From Lycium barbarum (lineage: Eukaryota > Streptophyta > Magnoliopsida > Solanales > Solanaceae), in assembly GCF_019175385.1 (NCBI RefSeq), contig NC_083344.1, forward strand, positions 29,948,231-30,012,230: a stretch of DNA of 64,000 bases, read 5' to 3'. The position numbers and the translations under genes are program-made. Under the pieces are notes generated by a model. It searched no databases. It saw only the letters and a list, made by a program, of their open reading frames with translations, and was not told where the DNA came from. Within the stretch, counting starts at the first letter, position 1. The number at the start of each line of letters is the position of its first letter. This document shows positions 33,249 through 46,185 of this stretch, one piece after another.

Positions 33249-34501
33249 ATTATCCTTGCACCATTTTGTTGGCCATTTCATCATGGCGATTGTTTATATG
33301 GTTCTATGTCATACACTCTCACAATTGATATAACGGGTGACTTGGAATTTCATTACATACGAGGTACTCCCTAATCTCAGGCAGTACTGCTGTCTTGCTA
33401 TCCATAAGTACATTATCTTCCTTTTCTTTGAAGATTACTGAACTTCCTATAATTTTTCCTCTTTTAAAGATTTCATCTCTTCTAGTGCTACAAGTTCTTT
33501 TTAGTAGTCCCGATTGTCCCTTATACTTATCCCTGGTCACATGCGACCTTTCGTACTCCTTCTGTTGCCCCTTGGAGTACCTTACTGCATATATAAATGT
33601 ACCTAAAATTTCTTCGATGCGAGTGATTCGAGTCATAGACCGGAATACAACGTATCGCATTGGCGAAACTTATTCTCCTTTCCATATTTGTCTCATGATA
33701 TACTTGCATTTAATCCATTCTCACTTTTCTTTAGCACATTGTTGAAATATCGGTTCATCTCGAATTTTGGCTCCTTCAATCCAGTATATTTCCCTCTTTT
33801 GAGCTTGGGAATATTATAGTTCATCTTAGAATTGAATTTTTTCTTCCCCCCTTTTAAAGGATGTTCTTATATACCACTAACCTTTGAGTATTAACCATCT
33901 TTAATAGTCATCTGACCGACCTTAGCGATCCTTCAACTCCTCTATTCCATATAATGCCGAAGTTCATTTCATCGCATGGTTTAACTTATTTCCCTTTTTG
34001 CTAGTTGAGTTCTTGTATCAAATCAAAATTCTTATACATATTGGATACAATTAAGATGCCTACTTTATTGACTTTTCACTTCTATCTTTCATGACTAGTA
34101 GTCCCCTAGGCTAATGAATTAATGGGGACATCGAAATCCATTAGGCCCCTTATGGAGTGTCTGACTATACCACACTCCTCTAGCCGTAGTCTTCCGCCAC
34201 GACTATCTTCTTAATATCTTTGAAATTCTCCTTGCTCTAGGTTCCCAATTCCGATTTATGTCTATACTATACCATTAAATGTTGATACTCCACACCATCC
34301 ACTCCAACGAATCATCCTTTCATTAGCTTAGCTCATTTTGTCCCGTAATTCTTCTTAACTACTTGTTTGCATCACAGCCATGCATCATAGTCCTTCTAGT
34401 GTTCTGTCTGTTCTTGTTCTTATCATGAAATCCTCACAAGTACACCTTTTCCTTTCTTCTTTTGTCGAGTCTTCATCTTCCATTATGATACTACAACTTG
34501 T

Positions 34502-34558
<57 letters not shown>

Positions 34559-34742
34559 GAATTTTCTCGGTTTTCTTCATAATCACATCTTTGTATCTTT
34601 CACGCAACCATTGTCTTATAATTTCAATTTGTTTTCCTTTGGGCAAGCCTACTGACTCATTAACCTTCTCATTGTTGTCGGCGGCAAGATAATTCTCTTT
34701 AACCATTTCATTGACACCTCTTCCTTCCTTTAGTCGTCATAG
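33249..34742 (-). other. Interior of element D, part 2
   Basis: This resumes D after A and ends at the CATAG target site of F (34738-34742). The top strand is T/C-rich, with only short random frames on either strand and no retroelement motif. A microsatellite of (AC)n followed by (TA)n lies at 34502-34556. Confidence 0.6.
34502..34556. repeat. (AC)n(TA)n compound microsatellite
   Basis: About eleven AC units pass directly into about fifteen TA units. It is likely hypervariable, and nothing suggests a function. Confidence 0.95.
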
Positions 34743-35094
34743 TGTTACACCTCGAAAAATATCATGTTGTTGCACAGTGAATGGATGAATGAAAGGCACG
34801 AAGTATACAATGTTTCTATAAGTAATAAATAGTATTTAATGATCCTAATTGAGATTTCCAAAGACATTCGAGGGAAGAGAAGAAAGTTCGTCGAGAAAGG
34901 CGAGGTATACGTTATGTATCGAAAAAGATTTACAAAGTACCAAGTAATGATGACTTAATGATGTCTTGGAGAGGAGTTATAACGTCCCTTAGATTGGTAA
35001 TGAAGTGTTAAGAAGGTTCCATAAGGATTGTAGATCAAACGAGTTGACGAGAACAAGTTTCGGGAAACTGTGGATTATACGGACCACTATACAG

Positions 35095-35222
35095 ACCGTA
35101 TAAAAGATACTGGTCGTATGTTAGGCCGTATAAAAGATATTGGTCGTATGTTAGGCCGTATAAAAGATACCGGCCGTATGTTAGGCCGTATAAATTATAC
35201 TAGCTGTTTGTTAGGCCATATA
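35095..35222 (+). repeat. 30 bp minisatellite in F
   Basis: About four units of CGTATAAAAGATACTGGTCG plus ATGTTAGGC with few differences. They lie inside a wider block of TATACGG/CCGTATA half-palindromes (35080-35310). C's LTR has related half-palindromes at 38935-39070 but no 30 bp array. Confidence 0.85.
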
Positions 35223-36382
35223 ATCTGCCCAGAATTGCAACCTTCACTGGACCAAACCTACGGTCACACATACGATCCATATAAATTATACGGACTGTAT
35301 GTTAGTCCGTGAAACCGAATCGGGACAGATTTAAGTTAATAAAAAAGGGGCCCAAGTTCATTTAATTTTATTTCATTTTTCACTCCCCTTCTCTCAAGAA
35401 CTTTCTAGAACACTCTTCACATTTCTCCCACAAGAATTCAAGTGAAACTAAGGATCAACTTCATCAAACCAAGAGAATCAAGTGCAAGAAACTCATTAAG
35501 GTTCATCCAAGACAAGAAATCTCATTGGAAGTGGAACTAGGGTTTTGCTCAAGTGAAGTGTTTCCACCCAAAGTTCATTCCTACACTATCAAAGGTAAGT
35601 TCTATGATCATTCCATGTTGTTTAAAGGATATAGAAGTTGAAAGACTTGGATTATGAAAGGAAGTAGAAGATGGGTCATATATATGAAGATAGTGACATT
35701 TTTGAGTAGTAGCTTAGAATGAATCGTGATTCATGATATGTTGTGATTATAAATATGTTATAAATGACACTAAGAACATGGGATAAACATTACATATGAG
35801 TGAATGTGATAGTGTATTATGACAATGGTTATGGATGATTTGTAGTGAAATTGGGGAATTTGAATAATGTAGGTGAATGAAGATTTTTGCTTATGATATC
35901 ATGAATGTTATTATAGACGTTTGGGAGTTGATATATGATATGGAGAAAGTTGTAAAAACAAAGGAAATGCTATCCAATTTTCTCTAGCTCTAATCAAGTA
36001 TGCTTAAGCTATCGATTATCTATTGTTAGTACAAACTCTCTTGAAGGTAGAAACAAGAACATTGGAGGAGAACGCTCAAGCGATAGAGTAGCTAAACGAA
36101 AAGGTATGTAAGGTTAGTCCATTCTTTCTAAGGCATGACTCCATGGCATGAATTCTCAGATTTTTCCATGACTTTCTTATATTCCGGAAAATTATGAGTC
36201 TACGTTCATAAAGGGCTTCATATGAGATAAAGGTAAAAGATATGTTATGAGTACGACAACGATGATGATGAGATCAATTCTAGAGATGCCATCTAAGATA
36301 TCCAAAATGTCCAAATCTTAGAGACGCTAGGAGTTCATAAGTTACAATATCCTTGAGATACTTTGGCAGAAGCTCCTAATAG

Positions 36383-36537
36383 TGATGATGATAATGATAA
36401 TAGTGATAATGATAATGATAACGATGATAATAGTGATGATGATAATGGCAATAGCGATAACGATAATGATGAAGATGATAATAGTGATGATGATAATGAT
36501 GATGATGATAATAGTGATGGCGATAAAGATGATGGTG
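36383..36537 (+). repeat. GAT/AAT trinucleotide-rich run in F
   Basis: A degenerate GATGATAATAGT array that reads as Asp/Asn/Ser if translated. C's LTR has the corresponding run at 40050-40150, so the array is ancestral to the family. I regard it as non-coding. Confidence 0.85.
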
Positions 36538-37000
36538 ATTCAATAATAGAAATCGGGAGTTTATAGACTTTGTGCCACCCCGATAGTGTCGAAATGTTTC
36601 TCTCGGATACATATGTATGTTATAAATGTATGATGCTATTTTGTGACACCGAGCCTATATGGCCGGGTATGATATCTATTGTGCGCACACCAGTGCAGTT
36701 GGGTACGTATAACACTGAGCCTTGGTAGGGCCAGGTACGGATAACATTGAGCCTTGGTAGGGCCAGGTACGTATAACACCAAGCTTTATTATGGCTGGGT
36801 ATGTAAGACACCGAACCTATATGGTCGGGTATGATATTACTATGTGTTCAAATGTATGAAATGGAAGTTTCCAAGTAGAAAGAGGATAAGTAAGTATAAT
36901 GAGCATTACTACAGGCATACCTAGCTCTTTGATTTCATAACTCGTCCATACTATGTTATTTCATATGCTTTCATTATGCTATTGATTATGCTTTACATAC

Positions 37001-37062
37001 TCAATACATTATCCGTACTGACGTCTTTTTGCCTGGGGGTGCTGTGTTTCATGCCACACAGC
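37001..37062 (+). promoter_or_regulatory. Three-hairpin block in F
   Basis: Stem 1 (TCAATAC/GTACTGA) has one A-C mismatch. Stem 2 is weak. Stem 3 is GCTGTG/CACAGC (37041-37046 with 37057-37062), where A has CTGCG/CGCAG: both sides changed, so pairing was kept. Confidence 0.55.
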
Positions 37063-37494
37063 CCCATATTGCTTTGCAGGAATGTTATCAAGGCTGTTAG
37101 GTGGATTGTATACTCCATTCGGTTCGGAGTGATACCGCGTCGGAGAATGTCCTCATGAACTGAGTCATGCACATTATGGGTATGTTGGGGTCCTGTCCCA
37201 ACTTAGGTTTTGATATCATATCTTATGTTAGAGACTTTTGCAGACAGAGTCATGTATAGAGTACATTAGCCTTGTAAGCAGCTATGGAAGCCAATGTAGC
37301 ATTATGCATTACTTTACGGATTCATACTATTACAAATTTTTACTTGAGTTAAGAAAGACTAAAATAATGTTTTGAAAAGCTTTCCTTATGCATATCATTT
37401 CACAATTGAGAGTCCAGTAAAGAACCAGCGGGTTCGCTTGGCTCTAAGTGAGGGTCGGGTGCCCATCATGCCCTATCAGAATTGGGGTGTGACA

Positions 37495-38578
37495 CATAGT
37501 TTCTTTTGTTTTCTTTTACTCATAAAATGCCTGTTTCTATTATTCATTATTTACTCTTAGTTTAGGAGACTTTGGAGTGTTTCGTTACGAGTACGAATCC
37601 CTTTTGACGTTGAAAATCTCTTCTTGGGGTACTTTCTTCCCTTAAATAGGCGTACCAATCATGGGTTCAGATCCATTCTCATGGTTAAATCTCAGAAGTT
37701 TAAAATTTCCTTGTCGCTCTCATAAGACCTGTTTATTTCTCCTCAAGCATGCACCTTTGTCCATTATTTACAACCTTCTTGGTTCTGGTTGTGAAGACGT
37801 ATAGGTTGGTTCCGGGGTCCTCGTGTTCATTCTTTGTCACGTACAACATTACTCTTTCTCCCATTGTTTTATTTAAATTTCATCTTATTGTCTGCTTTCC
37901 TGCTTTTATCCTAACCTTTTCTTCAAATATATTACTTGATCCTCAATGGGTATACGTTTTCCTTGTCCAAGATTCTCTCCCCTTCATGGTATCATAACCT
38001 TCTTTTTACTAATGCTCGTGCTTACATATTTGGTCGCGTTACCGCTATCTGACTTTAATTCCTGAGAAAACCCAATCATAATTCTCTCTGTAGTGCTTGG
38101 TACCTTAGTTTTGACATGTAACACAATCAATACTTTTAACATGTCGTAAAATCAATCATAAGGGTATACATAATACTTGATGTAACCACTCATGACTTAT
38201 CTTTTTATTGCTTTTCAACACCTTTTCTTGTGAGATATCCCGTTGCCATTTGATTTTGTCCTGAACCCACGGCTTATCACGCCTCCTCTCTTTTGACGAA
38301 CTAGTCAAACTTATATCTGGTAACCATCTTGAAATTCTACTCATAAGGCTCATATGCTTCCGATTTATTTGAGTTATTCCAGGTTCTCATATTCACCATA
38401 TGTCTAACTCTGTAGGTCTTCCAAGCATATCTTTCTACGTCCTAACTGTAAATCCTGATAATATAAATTTACTTAAAAATATTTACTCGTACCTGTACCC
38501 TATCTCTTTGTCTAGGATAATCAACCTCGCATCCTTTACGTTCCCGTAGCAACCGACTCTATCCTTACGATATTTTAT
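37495..38578 (-). other. Interior of element D, part 3
   Basis: D sequence between F and C, again T/C-rich on top and without a coding frame or motif. It ends at C's first LTR base (38579); TTTAT (38574-38578) is the presumed target site of C. The remainder of D, including its 5' LTR and the second ATAGG, should lie beyond C to the right of the window. Confidence 0.6.
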
Positions 38579-40049
38579 TGTTACACCTCAGAAATTCCGT
38601 ATGTGTTGCCTTGTGGATAGGCTAATGTGAGCTTATGGTGATTATGAAGTCCCTACGAGTTTAAGCAAAGGATTAGATAACTTGAAGTTCATACAATAAG
38701 ATTTTGAAGTTCTATGAATATGTGAAGTTTAATTTGTTGAAGGGAGCGAAACGTAAGTCGTGTTCGGAAAGGTTCCGCTATGATTGAGCTAATGTTTATG
38801 TGGTGATGTTTTGAAGGGCTGCTATAGAGCCTATTGTATGGTTAAAGAAGTATTATACAAGTGTTAATAAGGTTCCATAAGGATTGGAGATCGAACGAAA
38901 CGACGGAAACCATTTCAGGGAAATGGAGTTATACGACCACTTATACGGTCCGTATAACTTTATATGGTCCATATAAGGTGTCTGTATAACTCCCAGCAGG
39001 GAGTTGATTTGCTGGTTGGTGAACCATGACCACTTATACAGGCCGTACAATACTATACGGACCGTATAAGTGTCCGGGGAAGTCCCGACGGGCTGATTTT
39101 TAATGTTTGTATAAATAGATGCCTTGGGTTCTTTTACTTCATTTTTCATATTCTACAAGTGTTGAGAGCTCAAAAACCCTCCTCTAAGAATATTCCACTA
39201 AAGTTCAAGAGAACACAAACATCAAAGACTAGAATAAAGTGTTTATGCGTTAGAAAGCTTCCAAGGGTTAGAGGACCACAAGAAATTCCATTGGAGGACA
39301 ACTAGGGTTTGGTACAAGTGAAGTATTTCCACTCAAGATTCATTCCCACACCCTCTAAGGTAAGTTTGATGGTATTTCCATGTTGTTTAAGGTGTTTGAA
39401 AGTTGAAACACATGGATTGTAAAAGAATAGAAAATGGGTCATGAATGTGGGAATAGTGTCATCCTTGAGTAATAGTTTGGATTGAGAAATGATTTGTGAT
39501 ATGATATGATTATAATCATGTTGTAAATGATGTTAAGAACATGGGATAGGCACTGTATATGAACGAATGTAATTGTGTGTTATGACCATGGATATGGATA
39601 ATTGGAAAGTGAATTGAGAGATATGGATAATGTGGATGAATAAAGACTATTGTTATGATATTGTGAATGTATTATTGACGTTTTGGAGTTGATATATGAT
39701 ATAGAGGAAGTCTTATAATTAAAGGATATGCTGTCCAATTTTCTCTAGTGTTAGTCATGTATGCTAGCTATCGATTTTCTAATGAGTATAACTCTAATGA
39801 AGGTAGAAACGTGAGCATTTAAGGAGAACGTGCAAGTGTAGGATAGTTGAACGGGAAGGTATGTAAGGCTAACCCTTCTTTCATAAGCCATGGTTCTTTG
39901 GCCAAATATCTATTCTTCTATGAGCCTATGATGCTCTCCAAATGATTCTATCTTCAAAAAGCTACAAAGCTTATAATTCTTGATATGTATTACGATTTTA
40001 CTAAATTCCTCATATGACGAATAATCCTATAAGGATAGATGTAATAAAC

Positions 40050-40150
40050 GACGATAATGATGACGACGATAATGGTAATGATGATACTGATGACGACGAT
40101 AATAGCGATAACGATAATGATGACGATGATAGTAGTGATAATGCTAAAGA
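40050..40150 (+). repeat. GAT-rich run in C LTR
   Basis: A degenerate GACGATAATGAT array, the counterpart of 36383-36537 in F. Confidence 0.85.
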
Positions 40151-40704
40151 TTCCTATGAACTCATATGTATGTGTGCCTATGTATGGCTATTATGAAACC
40201 CCAAGATTATATGGCCGGGTAGAATATATAGATTTATATATATATATATGACGATGCGTGCGCACCACTGCAGTTGGGTACGGATAACACTGAGCCTTGG
40301 TAGGGCCAGGTATGTGTAACACTGAGCCTTGGTTGGCCAGGTATGTATGATAACCGAGCCTAACCATAGTCGGGTACGTGAAACACCAAACCTTCGTAGT
40401 CGGGTATGCTATGTAAATGATATGTATATGATATGGATATGTATATGAGTATGAATACGAATATGATACGAATACGAATAAGAATATGTATATGAATACG
40501 ATTATGGATACGAAATGTAAATGAGTACGGATATGAATACGGATACGGATATGGGTGTATATACACAATCACGCATTAGAAATGGAAAGTCCCTATGAAT
40601 GGAAAGTAAGTGCTTATGACGATGATACTACTCTCTTCCATATTATGGTATCTCTTATGTTGCTTATTATGCTTCTATAATGATATTGATCGTGCTTTAC
40701 ATAC

Positions 40705-40762
40705 TCAGCACATTCTTCGTACTGACGTCCTTTTGTTTGTGGACACTGCGTCATGCTCGCAT
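40705..40762 (+). promoter_or_regulatory. Three-hairpin block in C LTR
   Basis: Stem 2 is GTCC/GGAC (40727-40730 with 40741-40744), where A and G have CCCC/GGGG: a compensated change. Stem 3 is TGCG/CGCA. Stem 1 (TCAGCAC/GTACTGA) has one C-A mismatch. Confidence 0.6.
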
Positions 40763-41212
40763 GTGGCTAGGGAGACAGGTTGATCCATAGCAATATTTCT
40801 CAGGGACTGCATAGCGGAGCTCTACTTCATTCGGAGCTATAACTTTTGGTATTGATTCTTTTGTGTACATATTTATGGGCATAGTGGGATCCTGTCCCAC
40901 CTATATGATATGACATACTCTCCTTAGAGGCTCTTAGACATGTGTATATGGTTAGATGTATTTGGCCTTGTCGGCCTATATTTTGGATGTCATTTTGTTA
41001 TCCTCGTCGGCTTATGTACATTGATATGGGCGTAGTTGCTAATGATGCTATAAATGTATTGTTGTCCAATGGGATTAGTATGATTGATTGATAGAAAGTA
41101 TGATTTAGCTATGTAGCTCACCTAGATGTAAATGTGAAAGTATGTTAAGAGGTGCCCGGGTGGGCTAGCACCGGGTGCCCGTCGCGGCCCTCTGGTTGGG
41201 TCGTGACAAAAG

Positions 41213-41224
41213 TGGTATCAGAGC
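41213..41224 (+). other. Primer binding site of C
   Basis: TGGTATCAGAGC, four bases after the LTR; exact initiator-Met tRNA complement. Confidence 0.92.
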
Positions 41225-41375
41225 AGTTCCTTCCTAGGGTGTGTCAACGAGCTGTGTCCAGTAGAGTCTTGGTTATGGGTGTGTTGCGCGCCACACTTAT
41301 AAACAAGAGGCTGCGGGTATTTTTAGGAATAAATGACCTTCTTTCTTCATAAGATCGTGTGATAGTGCTATGACA

Positions 41376-41411
41376 TAAGAACTTCTTAACGGTGTGTTAT
41401 GTATTTCAGAA
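41376..41411 (+). other. 3' splice-like site before gag in C
   Basis: A CTTAAC branch-like element, then GTGTTATGTATTTCAG ending at 41409, two bases before the gag ATG at 41412. The spacing is the same as in A and G. Confidence 0.5.
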
Positions 41412-44400
41412 ATGCCTGTAAAGAGAAAGGCTGCGATAGCCCAAAAGGGCATGACAGTGGCAGAAAGGCGGGCTGAAAGAGCACTACCAACAGTTGTAGA
41501 GGAAAGTGAGTCCCAACATGTGACTCAGTCTCAGTCCTCCCAGTCAGTGCCTATTTCTGAGGAGTGTGAGGGAGCCTCAGCCCCAGCTCCAGCACCTTCG
41601 GCTCCTCCACCGGATGCTTCAGGCCAAGATGTAAAAGAGGCCATTCATTTGCTTACTCAATTGGTTGCTGCCCAAACTCAGCGGCAAAGTACGGGGCAAG
41701 GTGATAGGGTTGTTAGTGCAAGGGCCCATGACTTCATTAGCTTGAACCCTCTGGAATTCTTTGGATCAAAGACGGATGAGGACCCTCAGAATTTTATTGA
41801 TGGAATGTTGAGGACGCTTCGCTTGATACATGCTTCGGATACCGAATCGGTGGAATTAGCGTCCTATAGATTGAGGGACGTTCCAGTTCATTGGTACACG
41901 GTTTTCATGTCTTCACGGGGAGCCAATGCGCCTCCCCCGGTATGGCAAAAATTTGTTGATGCTTTCCTCCGACATTATTTTCCTCCAGAAGTTCGGCGAG
42001 CTAGAGCTGATAAATTCTTGAATTTGAGGCAAGGTAGTATGAGTGCTTTAGAGTAGTCTCCGCTTCAATTCTTTGGCTAGGTATGCTTCGGCCATGGTAG
42101 CGGATATGGGTGACCGAGTGCACTGATTTGTGAAAGGCCTAGGGCCACATTTGATGGATAGGTGCTTGACTGCGTCCCTTCAGGACAATATGGATATTTC
42201 ACGCACTCAGGCCCATTCTCAAAATTTAGAAGAAAGCCTACAACAACAAAGAAGTGAGCGTGAGCATGATAGGGGACATAGCAAGAGGGCTAGATCTTTG
42301 GGACCGATAAGTGAGTATAGAGGCGGGCACAGACAACAGTTTTCTACTCATTCAGGCCATTCTATGACCAGTGCGCCCACACGGTTTTCAGGCCAGAGAT
42401 TCGATAAATCTACTCGTTCTGGGCCAAGTCAGATTTTTTCGGGATCTCAGTTCGGAGGTGATTCGGGTCAGGCGAGGCCACCCGTACCACGATGTTCCTA
42501 GTGTAGGAAGTTACATTGGGGTCAGTGCCACTTGGGTTCAGAGGTTTGCTTTTCATGTGGTCGGCCCGACCATATTATACGTGATTGCCCCTCAGTTGGT
42601 GGTAGAGGTAGGACACAGCCTTCAGGGTTGGTAGCCGGATCTCTATCATCTGTACGCCCTATGGGGCCAGGTTCACATGCGCCAGTCAGCCATGGTACAA
42701 GCAGAGGTAGAGTCCCCAGTTCTAGCGGTCCTTAGCACCGTATTTATGCTTTGGCTGGACGCCAAGATCTTAAGTCTTTTTCTGATGTGGTCACAGGTAT
42801 ATTATCGGTATTTTCTCAGGATGTATATGCTTTGATAGATCCGGGCTCCACATTGTCATATGTTACTCCGTATATCACGGTTCGGTTTAGAGTCGAACCG
42901 GAGTCGATCAAACCTTTTGAGGTGTCTACACCCGTTGGTGAACCGGTAATAGCTAGCCGAGTATATAGAAACTGCATAGTTGTGATTTGTTACCGTCGTA
43001 CAATGATTGACTTGCATGAGTTAAAAATGGTAGACTTTGATGTTATTATGGGCATGGATTGGTTGGCTTCTTGCTATGCCAATGTCAATTGTAGAATGAA
43101 AATGGTTCGTTTCAAATTTCCGGGAGAACTAGTTTTAGAATGGAAAGGGAATACCGCGTCACCAAAAGGTAGGTTTATTTCCTATCTAAAGGCAAGGGAG
43201 ATGATCACAAAAGGGTGCATTTATTATCTAGTGCGGGTTCAAGATGTAGAAGCTGAACCGTCAACTCTTCAGTTAGTTCCTGTCGTAAATGAGTTTCCGA
43301 ATGTGTTCCCAGAAGAGCTTCTAGGCCTTCCTCCCGAGCGGGAGATTTATTTTTCTATTGATGTGTTGCTAGACACCAAGCCTATATATATTCCCCCTTA
43401 TAGAATGGCGCCCGCAGAATTGAATGAGTTGAAGGAGAAATTGAAAGACTAGCTTGAGAAAGGATTTGTTAGGCCTAGTTCATCCCCGTGGGAAGCACCC
43501 GTATTGTTTGTCCGAAAGAAAGATGGTTCCTTGAGAATGTACATTGAATATCGGCAATTGAATAAGGTGACGATTAAGAACAAATATCCTCTTCCGAGGA
43601 TTGATGACTTATTTTACCAATTATAAGGTGCCAAATGGTTTTCAAAGATAGATTTGAGGTCCGGGTATCATCAAGTGAGAGTTAGGGAGAAAGATATCCC
43701 TAAGACAGCCTTCAGAACAAGATATGGCCATTTTGAGTTCCGGGTAATGTCATTTGGGCTAACTAATGCACCGGCAGTATTTATGGATTTGATGAACAAT
43801 GTGTTCAGGCCCTTCTTAGATCTATTAGTGATTGTATTCATCGGCGATATCTTGGTGTATTCTAGATCCGAGGAAGAACATGCGGATCATTTATGTGCCG
43901 TCCTTAGAGTTCTTCAAACTCGAGAGTTGTTTGCAAAATTTTCTAAGTATGAGTTTTGGTTGAACTTAGTGACATTTTTGGGGCACATTGTTGCAGCCGA
44001 TGGTATTCGGGTAGATAGCCAAAAGATTGAGGCCATTAAGACTTGGCTAAGGCTCACAACTCTTACGGAGGTTCGTAGCTTTCTGGGCTTAGCAGGTTAT
44101 TACAGGAGATTTGTTTAAGGGTTTTCTTCCATTTCTGCACCACTCACAAAGCTGACCTAGAAATCAGCAAAGTTTCAATGGACAGATGCTTGTGAACGTA
44201 GTTTCTTTGAGTTAAAAGATAGATTCACTTGTACCCCAGTTGTGACACTTCCAGAGGGATTGGAAGGATATGTTGTTTATTGCGATGCTTCAGGCGTTGG
44301 GCTAGGCTGTGTGTTAATGCAACATGGTAAGGTGATTGCGTATGCTTCAAGGCAATTACGAAAACATGAGAAAAATTACCCAACCCATGATCTAGAATTG

Positions 44401-46185
44401 GCTGCAGTGATTCATGCATTAATGATGTGGAGACATTATTTATATGGTGTCCATGTGGATATTTATACAGATCATAAGAGTCTTCAATATATCTTCAAGC
44501 AGAAAGAGTTGAATTCGCGGCAATGACGATGGTTGGAATTGCTAAAAGATTATGATGTTGATATCCTATATCACCCCGAAAAGGCAAATGTTATGGCTGA
44601 TGCTCTTAGCTGTAGATCTATGGGAAGTTTGTATGATGTATGACCAGAGAAGAGAGAAATGGCTCGTGAGCTCCAGCAGTTAGCTAGCCTAGGAGTTCGA
44701 GTAGTAGACTCAGGTAGCAGGGGAACTACCATTCAGAATTCAGCAGTCTCGTCGTTAGTAGCGGAAGTGAAAGGGCGACAATACGAAGATTCCATGCTAA
44801 TGCATTGCAGGGATACACTCTCTCAGAAGGAGTAGTCATCATTTGAGATTGCAGGAGACGGAGTTCTCCGATACCGAGACAGATTATGTGTTCCTGACGT
44901 GGCAGGTTTACGCCACCAAATATTAAGAGAAGCTCATTGTTCCCGTTATTCTGTCCACCCCGGAGCAACGAAAATGTACCATGATCTTAAGTCTATATAT
45001 TGGTGGAATGGGATGAAGAAAGATATAGCGGAATTCTTAGCTCAATGTCCCAACTGTCAACAAATGAAAATCAAGCACCAAAAGCCGGGCTGATTGCTAC
45101 AAGCTATAGAAATTCTGACTTGGAAGTGAGAAGTAATTAACATGGACTTCATTACAGGCTTACCCCGTTCTTAACGTAGATATGATTCTATATGGGTGAT
45201 CGTGGATAGACTCACCAAGTCAGCTCATTTCTTACCAGTCAGAACGACATATGTGGCGGAAGATTATGCAAAGCTTTATGTTAAAGAAATAGTGCGACTC
45301 CATGGTGTCCCAGCATCTATTATCTCAGATAGAGGAACTTAGTTTATAGCTAATTTTTGGAAGTCCTTCCAAGAGTGTTTGGGAACTCAAGTGAGCCTTA
45401 GCACGACATTTCACCCGCAGAATGATGGACAAGCTGAACGTACCATTCAGACTCTTGAGGATATGTTATGGGCATGTATGATAGATTTTGGAGGTAATTG
45501 GGATGATCACTTACCCCTTATTGAATTTGCTTATAATAAAAGCTATCATTCTAGCATCCAAATGGTACCGTATGAGGCTTTATATGGGTGAAAGTATAGA
45601 TCCCCAATTGGGTGGTTTGAGGTAGGAGAGACTAAATTGATAGGGCCAGACTTGGTCCAGTAAGCCATAGAGGAAGTTAAGCTCATACAAGATCAGTTAT
45701 TAGCAGCCCAAAGTCGTCAAAAGTCCTATGCAGATAATCGTCGAAGAGACTTAGAGTTCCAAGTGAAAGATTGGGTATACTTGAAAGTGTCACCAATGAA
45801 GGGTGTAAAGAGATTTGGCAAAAAGGGGAAGCTCATTCCCCGATACATTGGGCCTTATGAGATTGTGCGCAAAGTAGGCAAAGTGGCCTATGAGTTAGAT
45901 CTATCACCTGATTTGGAGTCAGTTCACCCAGTTTTCCATGTCTCGATGCTTCGTAAATGTGTCGGAGATCCTGCCAGGATTGTGCCAGTAAATGATGTTC
46001 AAGTGACAGAAAAGTTGACTTATGAAGAGGTACACACTGCCATATTAGATAGGCAAGTACGGAGGCTTAGAAACAAAGAAGTGGCCTCAGTTAAGGTTTT
46101 ATGGAGAAACAATAACCGAGAAGAAATGACGTGGGAAGCGAAAACAAAAATGAAATCCAAGTACCCGCACTTATTTCGGCCCTAG
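41412..46185 (+). pseudogene. gag-pol: gag-pol of C, broken by one frameshift and about sixteen stops
   Basis: Gag starts at ATG 41412 (MPVKRKAAIAQKG), with TAG at 42054 and a frameshift near 42060. After that, one frame continues to 46185. Visible domains: zinc knuckle CFSCGRPDHIIRDC, protease [12 protein letters not shown], RNase H YCDASG, integrase zinc region and catalytic core (SDRG, DGQAERT), a PRYIGPY motif and an [13 protein letters not shown] chromodomain-like tail. Stops lie at 42124, 42499, 42733, 43450, 43624, 44116, 44158, 44524, 44641, 44833, 45091, 45127, 45172, 45340, 45589 and 45661. The first RT catalytic Asp is lost (FIGD, GGC at 43843). Decay by nonsense with hardly any indel points to base change, probably cytosine deamination, rather than deletion. 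Confidence 0.93.

Larger units (their letters stand above)
34743..37494 (+). mobile_element. Element F: solo LTR
   Basis: A single 2,752 bp LTR from TGTTACACCTCG to GGGGTGTGACA. It is bounded by perfect CATAG duplications (34738-34742, 37495-37499), with no interior and no primer site. It is the product expected from recombination between two LTRs of one element. F belongs to the same superfamily as C: TGTTACACCTC start, a CCGTATA-rich block, a GAT-rich run, the GGAAATGCTATCC module (35951-35982) and AAGGTATGTAAGG (GT at 36104). Confidence 0.95.
38579..41208 (+). repeat. 5' LTR of C
   Basis: A 2,630 bp LTR from TGTTACACCTCAG to TTGGGTCGTGACA. It contains TATACGG-type half-palindromes (38935-39070), CTAAGGTAAGTTTG (about 39356-39369), the AAAGGATATGCTGTCC module (39711-39743), AAGGTATGTAAGG (GT at 39859), a GAT-rich run (40050-40150), ACTGAGCCTTGG tandem units (about 40288-40395), a GAATACG-rich run (40430-40560) and the hairpin block. 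Confidence 0.92.

Noticed and set aside
34502..34556. Regulatory alternating purine-pyrimidine tract
   Set aside because: A plain compound microsatellite in a dead interior; no sign of conservation.
35095..35222. CRISPR-like direct repeats
   Set aside because: Units are contiguous, without unique spacers, in a plant LTR; this is a minisatellite.
36363..36566. Poly-Asp/Asn protein
   Set aside because: Translation of a GAT microsatellite within a solo LTR; the counterpart in C reads differently.
37372..37560. Open frame across the end of F
   Set aside because: It crosses the LTR/target junction at 37494/37495 and so cannot be an inherited gene.
34743..41208. F and C as the two LTRs of one element
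   Set aside because: F has its own CATAG duplications on both sides, its sequence differs substantially from C's LTR, and there is no primer site after it.
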